Shown: positions 9,110 to 18,462, numbered from the stretch's first letter. The stretch: 64,000 bases of DNA from an uncultured Dialister sp. (GCA_900547785.1 URIB01000004.1:54055-118054); one strand, 5' to 3'. Program-made: numbers and translations. Notes: generated by a model from the sequence alone, not told the origin.

Positions 9110-9874
9110 TTGTCTGGCTATATAGAAAAAGGAGTTATACGTCTGCACGAAAAGGTCGGGACAGATATATGGAGAATGCAGGCGGAATTGCCACGAACTG
9201 CTAAGGATGCAAAGCCGGGACAATTTGTCCATGTTAGTGTAAACGACGCAAGCAAACTGCTGAGACGACCAATTTCTATTGCAGGAACAGACCTGGTGAA
9301 GGGTCTTGTAGAAATCATTTACCGTGTTGTTGGTGAAGGAACAGAACGACTCTCTCGCATGAATGTGGGAGATACAATAGACAGTCTCGGACCACTTGGA
9401 ACAAGTTTCTCGTTAAATGCAGCACATATTGTGGGTGTTGGCGGAGGAGTAGGAATTGCACCGATACTTTTTTTGGCGAGAGAAGCATTGTCGGGGCAGA
9501 TGACAATTGTCATCGGAGGAAGAAATAAATCAGAAGTATTTTGGAAAGAGTTTTTTCCTAAAAATATGAGAAAACTCATTGTTACTACGGATGACGGGTC
9601 ATATGGCATTAAAGGATTCTCCGTTTCCGTATTGCCGGATATCTTAAAAAAAGACAATGTTGATCAGGTCTGTGTCTGCGGACCGAGTATTATGATGAGG
9701 GCTACGGCAGAAATTGCGCACCGGTTAGATGTTTATTGTGAAGTATCTATGGAAAGGCGTATGGGATGCGGAACCGGGACTTGTCTTGCATGTGTATGTG
9801 ATAAAACAAAAGGCGGACATTATAAGGTCTGCCTTGACGGTCCCGTGTTTGATGCGAGTGAGGTGATTTTATGA
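9110..9874 (+). CDS. pyrK: Dihydroorotate dehydrogenase, electron-transfer subunit
   Basis: PyrK is the FAD/[2Fe-2S] subunit that passes electrons from PyrD FMN to NAD+. The 254-residue sequence shows the flavin-binding RRPISIAG (residues 52-59), the NAD-binding GGGVGIAPILFLA (111-123), and a C-terminal cluster with Cys220, Cys225, Cys228 and Cys241 in MGCGTGTCLACVC...VCLDGP. The start is TTG at 9110, supported by AAAGGAGGT at 9096-9103. It overlaps pyrD by ATGA. Its presence marks the PyrD as the class 1B, NAD-linked type, in line with an anaerobe. Confidence 0.95.
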   Translation: MSGYIEKGVIRLHEKVGTDIWRMQAELPRTAKDAKPGQFVHVSVNDASKLLRRPISIAGTDLVKGLVEIIYRVVGEGTERLSRMNVGDTIDSLGPLGTSFSLNAAHIVGVGGGVGIAPILFLAREALSGQMTIVIGGRNKSEVFWKEFFPKNMRKLIVTTDDGSYGIKGFSVSVLPDILKKDNVDQVCVCGPSIMMRATAEIAHRLDVYCEVSMERRMGCGTGTCLACVCDKTKGGHYKVCLDGPVFDASEVIL

Positions 9875-10776
9875 ATCTGGGCGTAAATTTTCTCGGTATT
9901 CATATGAAGTCCCCGCTGATTGCTGCTTCGGGAACATTCGGTTTCGGTTTGGAGTATGAAGAATACATGAATTTGGACAGCATCGGCGCTATTTCATGCA
10001 AAGGGTTATCCTTGAATCCCTGGAAAGGAAATATAGGGGTAAGAATTGCAGAAACACCATCCGGTATTCTGAATTGCATAGGCTTGGAAAATCCCGGAGT
10101 GGATTATTTTAAAATAAATTATTTGCCACGGTTAAAAAAATACGAAGTTCCTGTCATATGTAATGTGGTAGGAAAAGATATTGAAGAATATGGAAAAGTG
10201 GCGAAAGCCTTATCTGTAGAAGGTGTGGATGCTTTAGAAATTAATATTTCCTGTCCCAACGTAAAACAGGGAGGCATCTCTTTCGGCACGGATATAAAAA
10301 TGGCATATGAAGTGACCAGAGAGGTTAAGCGGAACACAAATCTTCCAGTGATTATGAAATTATCTCCCAATGTGACAGATATTGTTTCTCTTGCTGAAGC
10401 GGTAGAAGAGGCGGGTGCCGATGCCGTCTCACTGATTAATACGTTGATGGGCATGGCGATTGATGCCGGAACAAGAAAACCGGTATTGGGAAATATTACC
10501 GGCGGATTATCAGGGCCTGCTATCAAACCTATTGCGCTCTGTATGGTTTGGAAAGTATGTCGTGCTGTTCATATCCCGGTTTGCGGTCTTGGAGGGATCA
10601 TGACAGGAGAAGATGTAGCGGAATTTATGATTGCAGGAGCTTCTGCCGTACAAGTAGGAACTGCTTCGATTGTCAGCCCGGATGCAATCCCCCGGATTAC
10701 CGGGGAGTTGGATGACTGGTGCCGCAAAAATCATGTAGAAAATATAAATGACATAGTCGGTACACTGCAAGTCTGA
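9871..10776 (+). CDS. pyrD: Dihydroorotate dehydrogenase, catalytic subunit (class 1B)
   Basis: This 301-residue FMN enzyme oxidises dihydroorotate to orotate together with PyrK. Signature segments are the N-terminal PLIAASGTFGFG, the ISCPNVKQGG loop around residue 130 carrying the class 1B catalytic cysteine, the KLSPNVTDI strand with an FMN-contacting lysine, and the C-terminal GLGGI / VGTASI phosphate-binding loops. It ends the operon. pyrF and pyrE, which often follow in Firmicutes, are absent here, and a hairpin terminator lies just downstream. Confidence 0.96.
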   Translation: MNLGVNFLGIHMKSPLIAASGTFGFGLEYEEYMNLDSIGAISCKGLSLNPWKGNIGVRIAETPSGILNCIGLENPGVDYFKINYLPRLKKYEVPVICNVVGKDIEEYGKVAKALSVEGVDALEINISCPNVKQGGISFGTDIKMAYEVTREVKRNTNLPVIMKLSPNVTDIVSLAEAVEEAGADAVSLINTLMGMAIDAGTRKPVLGNITGGLSGPAIKPIALCMVWKVCRAVHIPVCGLGGIMTGEDVAEFMIAGASAVQVGTASIVSPDAIPRITGELDDWCRKNHVENINDIVGTLQV

Positions 10777-10783
10777 GTTTGAT

Positions 10784-10816
10784 AAAAGCGGAGGAGAAAG
10801 TTCCTCTGCTTTTGTC
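10784..10816 (+). terminator. Hairpin terminator after pyrD
   Basis: Inverted repeat AAAAGCGGAGGA (10784-10795) / TCCTCTGCTTTT (10802-10813) with one G-T wobble. Only a short, interrupted T-run follows, so termination may be incomplete. Confidence 0.6.
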
Positions 10817-10910
10817 ATTTTACGGATCGCCAAAAGAAATAGAGCTTGATATACTTGAATAGATACCGCATCGGAAAGATACAAGAAATGAAAATGCATG
10901 GGGGATACTT

Positions 10911-12044
10911 ATGAAAAAAGTCATATTTGATATAGATGGTGTTTTATTAAGTGAAGAAAGATATTTTGACGTATCAGGGCTGGTTGTTTGGGAATGGCTG
11001 TATGGGAAAAAATACATGGGACTTCCGGCGGAGCAGGATGATTTTGACAGTCGCTGTGTGAATGAAGGACAGATAGCAGCTATTAGAAATAAAGTATGGG
11101 AGAAAGACCGCTTATTAAAGTGGCTGAAATCAAAGGGAATCAATTCCAATTGGGATATGGTTCATATGTATTTGGTTACAGTCTTGTGGCTGATGGCGAA
11201 TGTTTATAGAACAAGAAGTGAGGGAAACATGCTTTCTCTTTCTTTTTGCAGTGAACAGGATATACGTGAAGCAGGAAAAATGCTTATGGGAATTCCGGTG
11301 CCTGCCGCTGATTTAATTTTAAAGCAATGGGAAATATGGATTCCTGAAAAAAGCAAGGGTCATGAAGTGATAGTTTGTCTTGGAGAAAAGGCGGCGCAGG
11401 GGTGGGGGAATAATGCAAGATGGACAGAAAGATTTTCCAAATTTTACAGGATGCATACTGAATTGTTTCAAGCGTGGTATTTAGGAGATGATATTTTTAT
11501 TCGTAGAAATCATACTTTGCCCTATAGCGGGAACAAAGAGGGCTTCCTTGAAAAAGAAATCGCTTTAGCCGGACCGGATAAAATAGCTCATATGTTTCGG
11601 GAATTAAAAAAACGGGGCTATGAAATCGGTATTGCTACAGGGCGTGTTAGGGAGGAAATGGAAATCCCTTTTAAAAATTTTGGCTGGTATCGGGAATTCG
11701 AAACGCAATATATCGGAACCGCCAGTGATGCGGACACGGTATCCCGTGAATCGGCCGGTATCTTTTTAGATAAACCGCATCCGTTTATCTATTTGTGCGG
11801 TATCTATGGAAATGATAAGAGTCAATATCCTTCCTATATGGATGGAACCAGAAAAGTTATGGCGGGAGATGAGATTTACATTTGCGGAGATTCCTATTCT
11901 GACTTATTAGGGGCAGAATCAGTAAGGGCAAATTTTATAGGCGTTTCCGGCGGACCGGGAGGGGAACGTCTGTCACTTCTTTGCAAAGAAAAAGAGTTTC
12001 TTTGTATCGGGGGCATTTTAGAAGTGTTGGATATTTTAAAATAA
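10911..12044 (+). CDS. HAD-superfamily hydrolase, unusually long
   Basis: The 377-residue protein begins with the HAD motif I FDIDGVLL (catalytic Asp near residue 7). It has later HAD segments: KRGYEIGIATGR (motif II region, about residue 235-246), a lysine in DKPHPF, and the motif IV-like EIYICGDSYSDLLGAESV near residue 325. Between motifs I and II is an insert of about 200 residues, which would be a large cap domain with many Trp residues. Phosphatase-type chemistry is expected from the family; the substrate is unknown. It stands alone between the pyr operon and holB, with a terminator behind it. Confidence 0.75.
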   Translation: MKKVIFDIDGVLLSEERYFDVSGLVVWEWLYGKKYMGLPAEQDDFDSRCVNEGQIAAIRNKVWEKDRLLKWLKSKGINSNWDMVHMYLVTVLWLMANVYRTRSEGNMLSLSFCSEQDIREAGKMLMGIPVPAADLILKQWEIWIPEKSKGHEVIVCLGEKAAQGWGNNARWTERFSKFYRMHTELFQAWYLGDDIFIRRNHTLPYSGNKEGFLEKEIALAGPDKIAHMFRELKKRGYEIGIATGRVREEMEIPFKNFGWYREFETQYIGTASDADTVSRESAGIFLDKPHPFIYLCGIYGNDKSQYPSYMDGTRKVMAGDEIYICGDSYSDLLGAESVRANFIGVSGGPGGERLSLLCKEKEFLCIGGILEVLDILK

Positions 12045-12070
12045 AAATATAAAATAATTATTCAGCAAGT

Positions 12071-12098
12071 AAAACAGGGCGGTAAGTCTCTGTTTTTT
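12071..12098 (+). terminator. Terminator after the HAD gene
   Basis: AAAACAGGG and CTCTGTTTT form a short stem, followed by a T-run at 12093-12099. Confidence 0.7.
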
Positions 12099-12167
12099 TG
12101 CTATGTGACGATATAAATGATAAAATAAAAAATAAATTTTATTACACTTTTATGCAGGTATATCAAA

Positions 12168-13178
12168 ATGAGCGGTTTTCTTTCTCACGTGTACGGTCAG
12201 AAAAAACTGAAACAAGAATTGCAAAGGCTTTTGGACAGCGCAAGAGTTCCTCATACCATGATATTTTATGGAGAGGAAGGTTTAGGAAAAACGACAGCCG
12301 CGCTTGACTTGGCAGCCTTGTTGACCGGAGCCGCCGATACATTTTGGGAAGAAGTGGAAGCGTGGAAAGAATATGCTGATAAAGTACCTGTTCTAACAGC
12401 AGCCAAAGATAGTGTCTGGTATATCCATCCTTTAGGTATGGAATTGAAAATAGAACAATTTCGTGCGTTTACGGAAGCGATGTTTGTTTTTGATGAAAAT
12501 CCGAAAGTGTGTATTATTGATGAGGCACAGACAATGATGCCGGTTATATCCAATTCACTGTTAAAAACATTGGAAGAACCGGTAGGAAATTTGTATTTCA
12601 TTTTAGTTACTCATGATATACATGCGCTGTTGCCGACAATCCGGTCACGAAGTGAAAGCTTCCCCTTCTTTCCGTTATCCCGGGAAGAGTATCATGAGCT
12701 GGCGGTATCGGATCCTAAAAAATATAAATTTACCGACAGGCTGACAGAAGAAATGGTTTATCAGTTATCAGAAGGGAATCCGGGTATTACTTTAGACATA
12801 TGCAGCGAAACTGAAAATAGGCAACCTGAGCAGGCGATGATTTTTTGGGAAACGCTGACTTGGAGTAAATCGCCTTTCTCGGTACTATCAGGATGGGAAA
12901 TGAAAGAGCGTAGTGATTTTTTGAGAATGCTCCGCTGGATTATTTTGGTAGGGCGGGATTTATTGGTTATTTCTGCAAATCCCGGACTTTCAATGGAGAG
13001 GTGCGTACAGGTATCGGAAAGAGAAAGAGAAGTTGCGCCCTCATGGAGTAACGGGCGGGCGGAAAAAGCGATAGGTGTATTGCAAACGGCAGAAACAGCT
13101 TGTCGCAGATATATTTCAATCAAAAATATATGGGATATGATTTTAATTGAATTACAACATATACAGAGAGGCAAATAA
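12168..13178 (+). CDS. holB: DNA polymerase III delta' subunit
   Basis: This is a clamp-loader AAA+ protein of 336 residues. It shows Walker A GEEGLGKTT near residues 35-43, Walker B-type CIIDEAQ near 120, and the SRC-like segment SNSLLKTLEEP near 132-142. The region after Walker A, where delta' and tau/gamma chains normally carry a four-cysteine zinc module, contains no cysteine at all. The Shine-Dalgarno site is weak (AGGT about 10 bases upstream). Directly adjacent ricT and trmN6 match the common Firmicute order holB-ricT-trmN6-rsmI, which supports the call. Confidence 0.9.
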   Translation: MSGFLSHVYGQKKLKQELQRLLDSARVPHTMIFYGEEGLGKTTAALDLAALLTGAADTFWEEVEAWKEYADKVPVLTAAKDSVWYIHPLGMELKIEQFRAFTEAMFVFDENPKVCIIDEAQTMMPVISNSLLKTLEEPVGNLYFILVTHDIHALLPTIRSRSESFPFFPLSREEYHELAVSDPKKYKFTDRLTEEMVYQLSEGNPGITLDICSETENRQPEQAMIFWETLTWSKSPFSVLSGWEMKERSDFLRMLRWIILVGRDLLVISANPGLSMERCVQVSEREREVAPSWSNGRAEKAIGVLQTAETACRRYISIKNIWDMILIELQHIQRGK

Positions 13179-14018
13179 ATGGAACAAGTGGTGGGTGTTC
13201 GTTTTAAAAAAGCCGGTAAAATTTATTATTTTTCCCCTAACGGCTTGGATTTGGAACTTCATGATCCGGTGATTGTCGAAACTTCCAGGGGCATGGAATA
13301 CGGATATATTGTTATGATACCGGGAAAAGACTCAGCGGCAGAGGATAACGGTCCGATAAAGCCGGTTGTGAGAAAAGCTACGATAAAAGATAAAATGCAG
13401 GCGGAGAGAAACCGGGAAAGGGAAGAAGCAGCCTATGATATCTGCCTGTCAAAAATAGAAAAATTTAAAGTACCGATGAAACTTCTTGAAACGGAGTATA
13501 CTTTTGATAGAAGTAAGATTGTATTTTCTTTTACTGCCGACGGCAGGGTAGATTTTCGTGAACTCGTCAAAGAATTGGCATCGGTATTCCATACACGGAT
13601 CGAACTGCGCCAGGTCGGAGTCAGGGATGAGGCAAAGCAGGTAAATGGAATCGGACCTTGCGGCAGACCTTTATGTTGTGCTACATACTTAGGTGAGTTT
13701 GCCCCGGTTTCCATTAAAATGGCTAAAAATCAGGGATTGTCATTGAATCCGACAAAAATTTCCGGTGTTTGCGGAAGATTGATGTGCTGTCTCCGTTATG
13801 AAAATGATCAATATAACGGGACTTCTCATAAAAGAAACTGTCCGCTTATGCAGAATGCCAATAAGACATTCCGGGTTGGTATGAAAGTCATTTCAGATGA
13901 GGGAGAGGGGCAGATTGTATATGTGAATCCGCAAAAGCGCAGTGTAAGAATACAGATGGATGGCGGTCAAACTAAAATGATGCCCTGGGATTCAGTGGAA
14001 CAGGTCGAAAATGAGTGA
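13179..14018 (+). CDS. ricT: PSP1-domain protein RicT (YaaT)
   Basis: The 279-residue protein carries the PSP1 domain with its cysteine-rich centre: GPCGRPLCC near residues 161-169 and GVCGRLMCC near 195-203, followed by LRYE. In Bacillus, RicT works with RicA and RicF as an Fe-S-containing complex that steers RNase Y cleavage and phosphorelay control. It starts right after the holB stop and overlaps trmN6 by 8 bases, so it belongs to the holB operon. Partner genes ricA and ricF are not in the window. Confidence 0.93.
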   Translation: MEQVVGVRFKKAGKIYYFSPNGLDLELHDPVIVETSRGMEYGYIVMIPGKDSAAEDNGPIKPVVRKATIKDKMQAERNREREEAAYDICLSKIEKFKVPMKLLETEYTFDRSKIVFSFTADGRVDFRELVKELASVFHTRIELRQVGVRDEAKQVNGIGPCGRPLCCATYLGEFAPVSIKMAKNQGLSLNPTKISGVCGRLMCCLRYENDQYNGTSHKRNCPLMQNANKTFRVGMKVISDEGEGQIVYVNPQKRSVRIQMDGGQTKMMPWDSVEQVENE

Positions 14019-14760
14019 ATGGATTTTAAATGATGGAGAACGCTTGGATGATCTTGTCAGGGACGGTATGAAAGTCATTCAAAGACCGGATCAGTTTTGC
14101 TTTTCGTTGGATTCTGTACTGTTGGCCCATTATGTGACGCTGAAAAATAATGATCGGATAGCAGATTTGGGAACAGGAACAGGCGTTATTTCACTTCTGC
14201 TGTCATCACTGGGAGCTAAAGATATTGTGGCTTTTGAAATAAATCCGGTCATGTCGGACTTGGCGAAAAGAAATGTGGCTAATAATCATAAAACAGATAT
14301 CATTCATGTGCTGGAATCGGATTATCGCAAAGCAAAAGAATTCTTTCCGTCCGGTTACTTTACTTCTGTAGTTGTTAATCCTCCGTATCGTGAGGTGGGA
14401 AGCGGACGTATGAGTAACAGTGATGGAGTGGCCTCTGCCAGTTATGAAATTCATGCGACTCTGGATGAAGTGTTTTCCACGGCCCGGTATCTTTTGAAGT
14501 ATGGAGGGCGATTAACGATGGTGCATAGAGCAGATCGCCTGGCCGATTTGATTTCATTAGGGCGGGCATACAGGATGGAGCCTAAAAGAGTCCGGCCGGT
14601 TTATACAGGATACGGTCATGGGGCTATCAGGGTTCTTGTGGAATGGAAATATGGCGGAAATCCAGAATTATTAATAGAAGAACCTCTTTTTATCCATAAT
14701 CCTGACGGTTCGTATACAGATGAAATTCTTGAAATATACGGAAAGGAAACAGATGAATGA
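14011..14760 (+). CDS. trmN6: tRNA1(Val) (adenine37-N6)-methyltransferase
   Basis: This Rossmann-fold SAM methyltransferase of 249 residues has motif I ADLGTGTGVISLLL (about 51-64), an acidic FEIN end of strand 2, and the amino-methyltransferase signature NPPY near residue 124. The family modifies A37 of tRNA1(Val). It lies in the usual holB-ricT-trmN6-rsmI order. The last codons overlap the start of rsmI. Confidence 0.88.
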   Translation: MSEWILNDGERLDDLVRDGMKVIQRPDQFCFSLDSVLLAHYVTLKNNDRIADLGTGTGVISLLLSSLGAKDIVAFEINPVMSDLAKRNVANNHKTDIIHVLESDYRKAKEFFPSGYFTSVVVNPPYREVGSGRMSNSDGVASASYEIHATLDEVFSTARYLLKYGGRLTMVHRADRLADLISLGRAYRMEPKRVRPVYTGYGHGAIRVLVEWKYGGNPELLIEEPLFIHNPDGSYTDEILEIYGKETDE

Positions 14761-15607
14761 AATAGAGTCCGGCACATTATATCTTGTGCCGACCCCCATA
14801 GGAAATTTATCGGATATGACACAACGGGCGATTTCCGTTTTGGAAAATGTCGATTTAATTGCAGCGGAAGATACAAGGCATTCCGGCATTTTGTTAAATC
14901 ATTTTCATATTTCCAGGGAAATTATTTCCTATCATGAACACAACAAAAAGGAAACGGGACCAAAGATTATAGAATTGCTTAAAAAGGGAAAATCTGTGGC
15001 CCAGTGCAGCGATGCGGGAATGCCTGTTATTTCCGATCCGGGAGCGGATTTGGTCAGACTGGCGCTTGATTCGGGAATTAAAGTCGTACCTCTTCCGGGA
15101 CCGAATGCGGCATTAACCGCACTGATAGCATCCGGGTTGGATGCCCGGCAATTTCTTTTTATCGGATTTTTACCAAAAATAACAGCGAAGAAGAAAAAGC
15201 TGTTATCCGATATACAGCACTTGCCGGTGACACTTATTTTTTATGAGGCACCTCATAGGTTAAAAGAAACACTTGCCGTATTAAGAAATGAGCTGGGAAA
15301 CAGAAAAGCTGTTTTAGCCCGGGAACTTACAAAAAAGTTTGAGACTTTTCAGCGGGGGAGCTTGGATGAACTGCTGGGCACATTGGAAATAACATCACCA
15401 AGAGGAGAGTATGTTGTTTTATTAGATGGAATTTCAGAAGAGTCGGAGATAAAAGAAGACAAGGATATGTCTTGGGAGACGGCAGCCCTTGAATTGTCTG
15501 AAACGAGCTCCATAAAAGAAGCGGCAAGAGAGATTTCCCGGACTTATCACTTATCCCGGCGGGAAGTTTATCAATATCTTTTAAATCATAAAGAAGCGAT
15601 TGAATGA
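14753..15607 (+). CDS. rsmI: 16S rRNA (cytidine1402-2'-O)-methyltransferase
   Basis: The 284-residue tetrapyrrole-methylase-fold protein opens with GTLYLVPTPIGNLSDMTQRA, the RsmI N-terminal signature, followed by AEDTRHSGILL, YHEHN, CSDAGMPVISDPG and LPGPNAALTAL. It methylates C1402 in the 30S P-site. The start is ATG 14753, eight bases inside trmN6, rather than an upstream in-frame ATG at 14720 that lacks family similarity. It ends the holB cluster; metG follows after about 50 bases. Confidence 0.95.
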   Translation: MNEIESGTLYLVPTPIGNLSDMTQRAISVLENVDLIAAEDTRHSGILLNHFHISREIISYHEHNKKETGPKIIELLKKGKSVAQCSDAGMPVISDPGADLVRLALDSGIKVVPLPGPNAALTALIASGLDARQFLFIGFLPKITAKKKKLLSDIQHLPVTLIFYEAPHRLKETLAVLRNELGNRKAVLARELTKKFETFQRGSLDELLGTLEITSPRGEYVVLLDGISEESEIKEDKDMSWETAALELSETSSIKEAAREISRTYHLSRREVYQYLLNHKEAIE

Positions 15608-15654
15608 GATGTTCATGTTAAATCTATAAAATAAATCAAAACAGCAGGGGGCTT

Positions 15655-17577
15655 ATGATGAACGAAAAACCGAAGTATTATATTACAACACCTATTTATT
15701 ATCCGAGTGCAAAACTGCATATCGGGCATACCTATTGCACTTCTATTGCCGACAGTATGGCTCGCTTTAAACGGCTTGACGGCTATGATGTCATGTTTTT
15801 GACAGGTTCGGATGAACACGGACAAAAAATAGAAGAAAAAGCGGAAGAAGCGGGAGTGACCCCCATTGAGTATGTGGATCATATAGTGTCTCTTTTTAAG
15901 CAACTTTGGCGGGAATTAAATATCAGTAATGACGACTTTATCCGGACAACGGAAGAAAGACACGGTAAGGTTGTACAGATGCTTTTTCAAAGAGCTTATG
16001 ACAGAGGAGATATCTATCTGGGAAAATATGAGGGCTGGTATTGCATACCTGATGAAGCGTTTTGGCCGGAAAATAAATTGACGAAAGATCATATTTGCCC
16101 TGATTGCGGACGTCCGTTGCAAAGAATCAGTGAAGATGCCTATTTCTTTAAAATGTCAAAATATGCAGAACAGTGGTTGGAATTTATTGATGAAAACCCT
16201 GATTTTATACAACCTGCTTCCCGCAGAAATGAAATGATCAAGTTTGTAAAAAGCGGATTGGAAGATCTTTGCGTGTCAAGGACAAGCTTCACTTGGGGAA
16301 TTCCTGTGCCCTTTGATCCTAAGCATGTTGTTTATGTCTGGTTTGATGCTTTAGTGAATTATATTACCGCCGCAGGCATTATTGATAATCCCGAAAAATT
16401 TTCCCGGTTTTGGCCGGCTGATGTGCACTTAGTCGGTAAGGAAATTGTGAGATTTCACGCCATCATCTGGCCGATTATGCTGATGAGTCTGGGGATAGAA
16501 TTACCTAAAAAAATTTATGGGCATGGCTGGCTTATCGTTGACGGTGAAAAAATGTCTAAGTCTAAAGGAAATGTGGTGGATCCGATTCCGTTGCTGCAGG
16601 AATTCGGCTCTGATGCAATCCGCTATTACCTCTTAAACGATATCCAATTGGGACAGGATGGTAATTTCAGCCGGGAACGTCTGATTAACCGTATTAATTC
16701 CGATTTGTCAAATGATTTGGGAAATCTGCTGCACCGCAGTCTATCTATGATAGAAAAATATAGAAACGGATTTATATCAAAAGGGGACGCGTCGCTGAAC
16801 CATTCTGTTTATGAAGCCTCCACTGAAATAGAACGCCATGCAGAAGAAACGTTGTCCATTTTTCGGCAGAATATGAATGACTGGAAGATTAATGATGCTT
16901 TAAAAGCTGTATGGACATATGTAAGAGCATTAAATAAATATATTGATGTGACCATGCCTTGGAATTTGGCAAAAGAAGATTTACAGAAGCCTGTATTGGA
17001 TGCCGTTTTGTATCACTTGTGTGAAGGAATGCGTTTTGTTTCCCTCATGGTAGAACCGGTTATTCCGATAGCTGCGGAAAAAATATGGACACAATTGGGT
17101 CTTAACGATTTTAAAGAAAAAATATATGCAGATCTTTCGTGGGGCGGAATAGAAGAAGGGACTAAGATCCATAAAGGAGATCCGATTTTCCCCCGTATTG
17201 AATTGGATAAAGAGCCGGATGAGTCTGAAAAAGTTGTGGTAAAACAAAAAGAAATCAGTCCACAAATTACGATTGATGATTTCTTTAAAACCGATTTGCG
17301 AGTTGCAGAAATTTTGACGGCGAAAAAAGTCGAGAAATCAAAAAAACTACTTCATATGACCGTTTCATTGGGGGATGAAATGCGGAGTGTGGTAAGCGGT
17401 ATAGCCGAATACTATGAGCCGGGTGAATTGATTGGTAAACACGTCATTTTCGTTTCAAATTTGAAACCTGTAAAATTGATGGGGATTGAGTCGCAAGGAA
17501 TGATTCTGGCTGCATCAAAAGATGGTAAATTGGTTGTACCGTTTGTAGATATGCCGGCAGGAGCAAAGGTCAAATAA
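15655..17577 (+). CDS. metG: Methionyl-tRNA synthetase
   Basis: This class I synthetase of 640 residues has HIGH-type HIGHTY near residues 22-27, a zinc knuckle containing CPDCGRP around residue 145, and KMSKSKGN near residue 300. A C-terminal tRNA-binding (EMAP/Trbp111-like) domain begins near ITIDDFFKTDLRVAEI, about residue 535. Two adjacent ATG codons (15655 and 15658) are possible; AGGGGG at 15645-15650 slightly favours the second. tatD overlaps its stop codon, the familiar metG-tatD arrangement. Confidence 0.97.
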   Translation: MMNEKPKYYITTPIYYPSAKLHIGHTYCTSIADSMARFKRLDGYDVMFLTGSDEHGQKIEEKAEEAGVTPIEYVDHIVSLFKQLWRELNISNDDFIRTTEERHGKVVQMLFQRAYDRGDIYLGKYEGWYCIPDEAFWPENKLTKDHICPDCGRPLQRISEDAYFFKMSKYAEQWLEFIDENPDFIQPASRRNEMIKFVKSGLEDLCVSRTSFTWGIPVPFDPKHVVYVWFDALVNYITAAGIIDNPEKFSRFWPADVHLVGKEIVRFHAIIWPIMLMSLGIELPKKIYGHGWLIVDGEKMSKSKGNVVDPIPLLQEFGSDAIRYYLLNDIQLGQDGNFSRERLINRINSDLSNDLGNLLHRSLSMIEKYRNGFISKGDASLNHSVYEASTEIERHAEETLSIFRQNMNDWKINDALKAVWTYVRALNKYIDVTMPWNLAKEDLQKPVLDAVLYHLCEGMRFVSLMVEPVIPIAAEKIWTQLGLNDFKEKIYADLSWGGIEEGTKIHKGDPIFPRIELDKEPDESEKVVVKQKEISPQITIDDFFKTDLRVAEILTAKKVEKSKKLLHMTVSLGDEMRSVVSGIAEYYEPGELIGKHVIFVSNLKPVKLMGIESQGMILAASKDGKLVVPFVDMPAGAKVK

Positions 17578-18344
17578 TGAAGCCGTTTGACACCCATGCC
17601 CATCTGTATGATAAGCAGTTTGATGCAGACCGGAACGAAATACTTACTGATACATTCCAAAAGCTTGATTATGTAGTATGCCCTTCTGAAAATTTAGAAA
17701 CGAGCATAAAAACGGTGAATCTTGTAGACAAATATTCTCACTTGTATGGCGCTGTGGGTATTCATCCGCATGAGTCCCGTTTTGTCAATGAAAAAGTGTT
17801 GGAAAAGATTGCGGAATTGGCAGAACAACATAAGAAAATAAAAGCCATTGGAGAAATCGGTCTTGATTACTATTATCTTCGCAGTCCAAAGGAAATACAG
17901 CAAAAATGGTTTAAACGTCAAATAAAAATCGGTATTGAGCTTAATTTACCTGTTATTATTCATGATAGAGATGCGCATGGCGATACACTTCAAATCTTGA
18001 AAGAGTTTAAAGATAATAGAGTAAGAGGGATACTTCATTGCTTCAGCGGGAGTATAGAGTTTGCCAAAGAACTTATAAAACTTGGCTTTTTCATATCCTT
18101 TTCAGGGTCATTGGTATTTCCCAAAAGCACAAGGCTAAAGCAAGTGGCAAGAGAACTTCCGTTAAGCAAAATACTAATAGAAACGGATAGTCCGTACTTG
18201 ACTCCGCCGCCACATAGGGGAGAAAGAAATCATCCGGGGAATGTCATTTATGTGGCATCAGAAATTGCCGCAATAAAGGAAATATCAGTTGACCGGGTTA
18301 TTTGCCAAACAAAAGAAAACGCAATGCGTATTTATCAAATTTAA
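17577..18344 (+). CDS. tatD: TatD-family metal-dependent deoxyribonuclease
   Basis: The 255-residue TIM-barrel hydrolase shows FDTHAHLYD at residues 4-12 (HxH metal ligands), AIGEIGLDYYY near 91-101, VIIHDRDAHGD near 121-131, GILHCFSGS near 147-155, and LIETDSPYLTPPPHRG near 198-213. These mark the TatD family, with DNase and 3'-exonuclease activities implicated in DNA turnover and RNA quality control. It starts at the base overlapping the metG stop. Confidence 0.95.
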   Translation: MKPFDTHAHLYDKQFDADRNEILTDTFQKLDYVVCPSENLETSIKTVNLVDKYSHLYGAVGIHPHESRFVNEKVLEKIAELAEQHKKIKAIGEIGLDYYYLRSPKEIQQKWFKRQIKIGIELNLPVIIHDRDAHGDTLQILKEFKDNRVRGILHCFSGSIEFAKELIKLGFFISFSGSLVFPKSTRLKQVARELPLSKILIETDSPYLTPPPHRGERNHPGNVIYVASEIAAIKEISVDRVICQTKENAMRIYQI

Positions 18345-18353
18345 AACCAAAAG

Positions 18354-18394
18354 AGAATTTGCTGTTGATAAGATAATCTGCAAATTCTTTTTTT
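18354..18394 (+). terminator. Terminator after metG-tatD
   Basis: Stem AGAATTTGC (18354-18362) / GCAAATTCT (18380-18388) followed by a run of T. Confidence 0.85.
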
Positions 18395-18411
18395 ATTGAC
18401 TTCATAAGTAA

Positions 18412-18420
18412 TGGTATAAT
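18412..18420 (+). promoter_or_regulatory. Extended -10 promoter for hldE
   Basis: TGG plus TATAAT forms an extended -10. A TTGACT at 18396 is only 13 bases upstream, too close for a normal -35, so the extended -10 is probably what counts. Confidence 0.6.
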
Positions 18421-18462
18421 TGATTAAAAAGTGTACATGAAAGAATTTATTTAGGGGAAAAT

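Noticed and set aside
12098..12307. Open frame overlapping the start of holB.
   Set aside because: It is in another frame of holB, begins just after a terminator and has no recognisable sequence.
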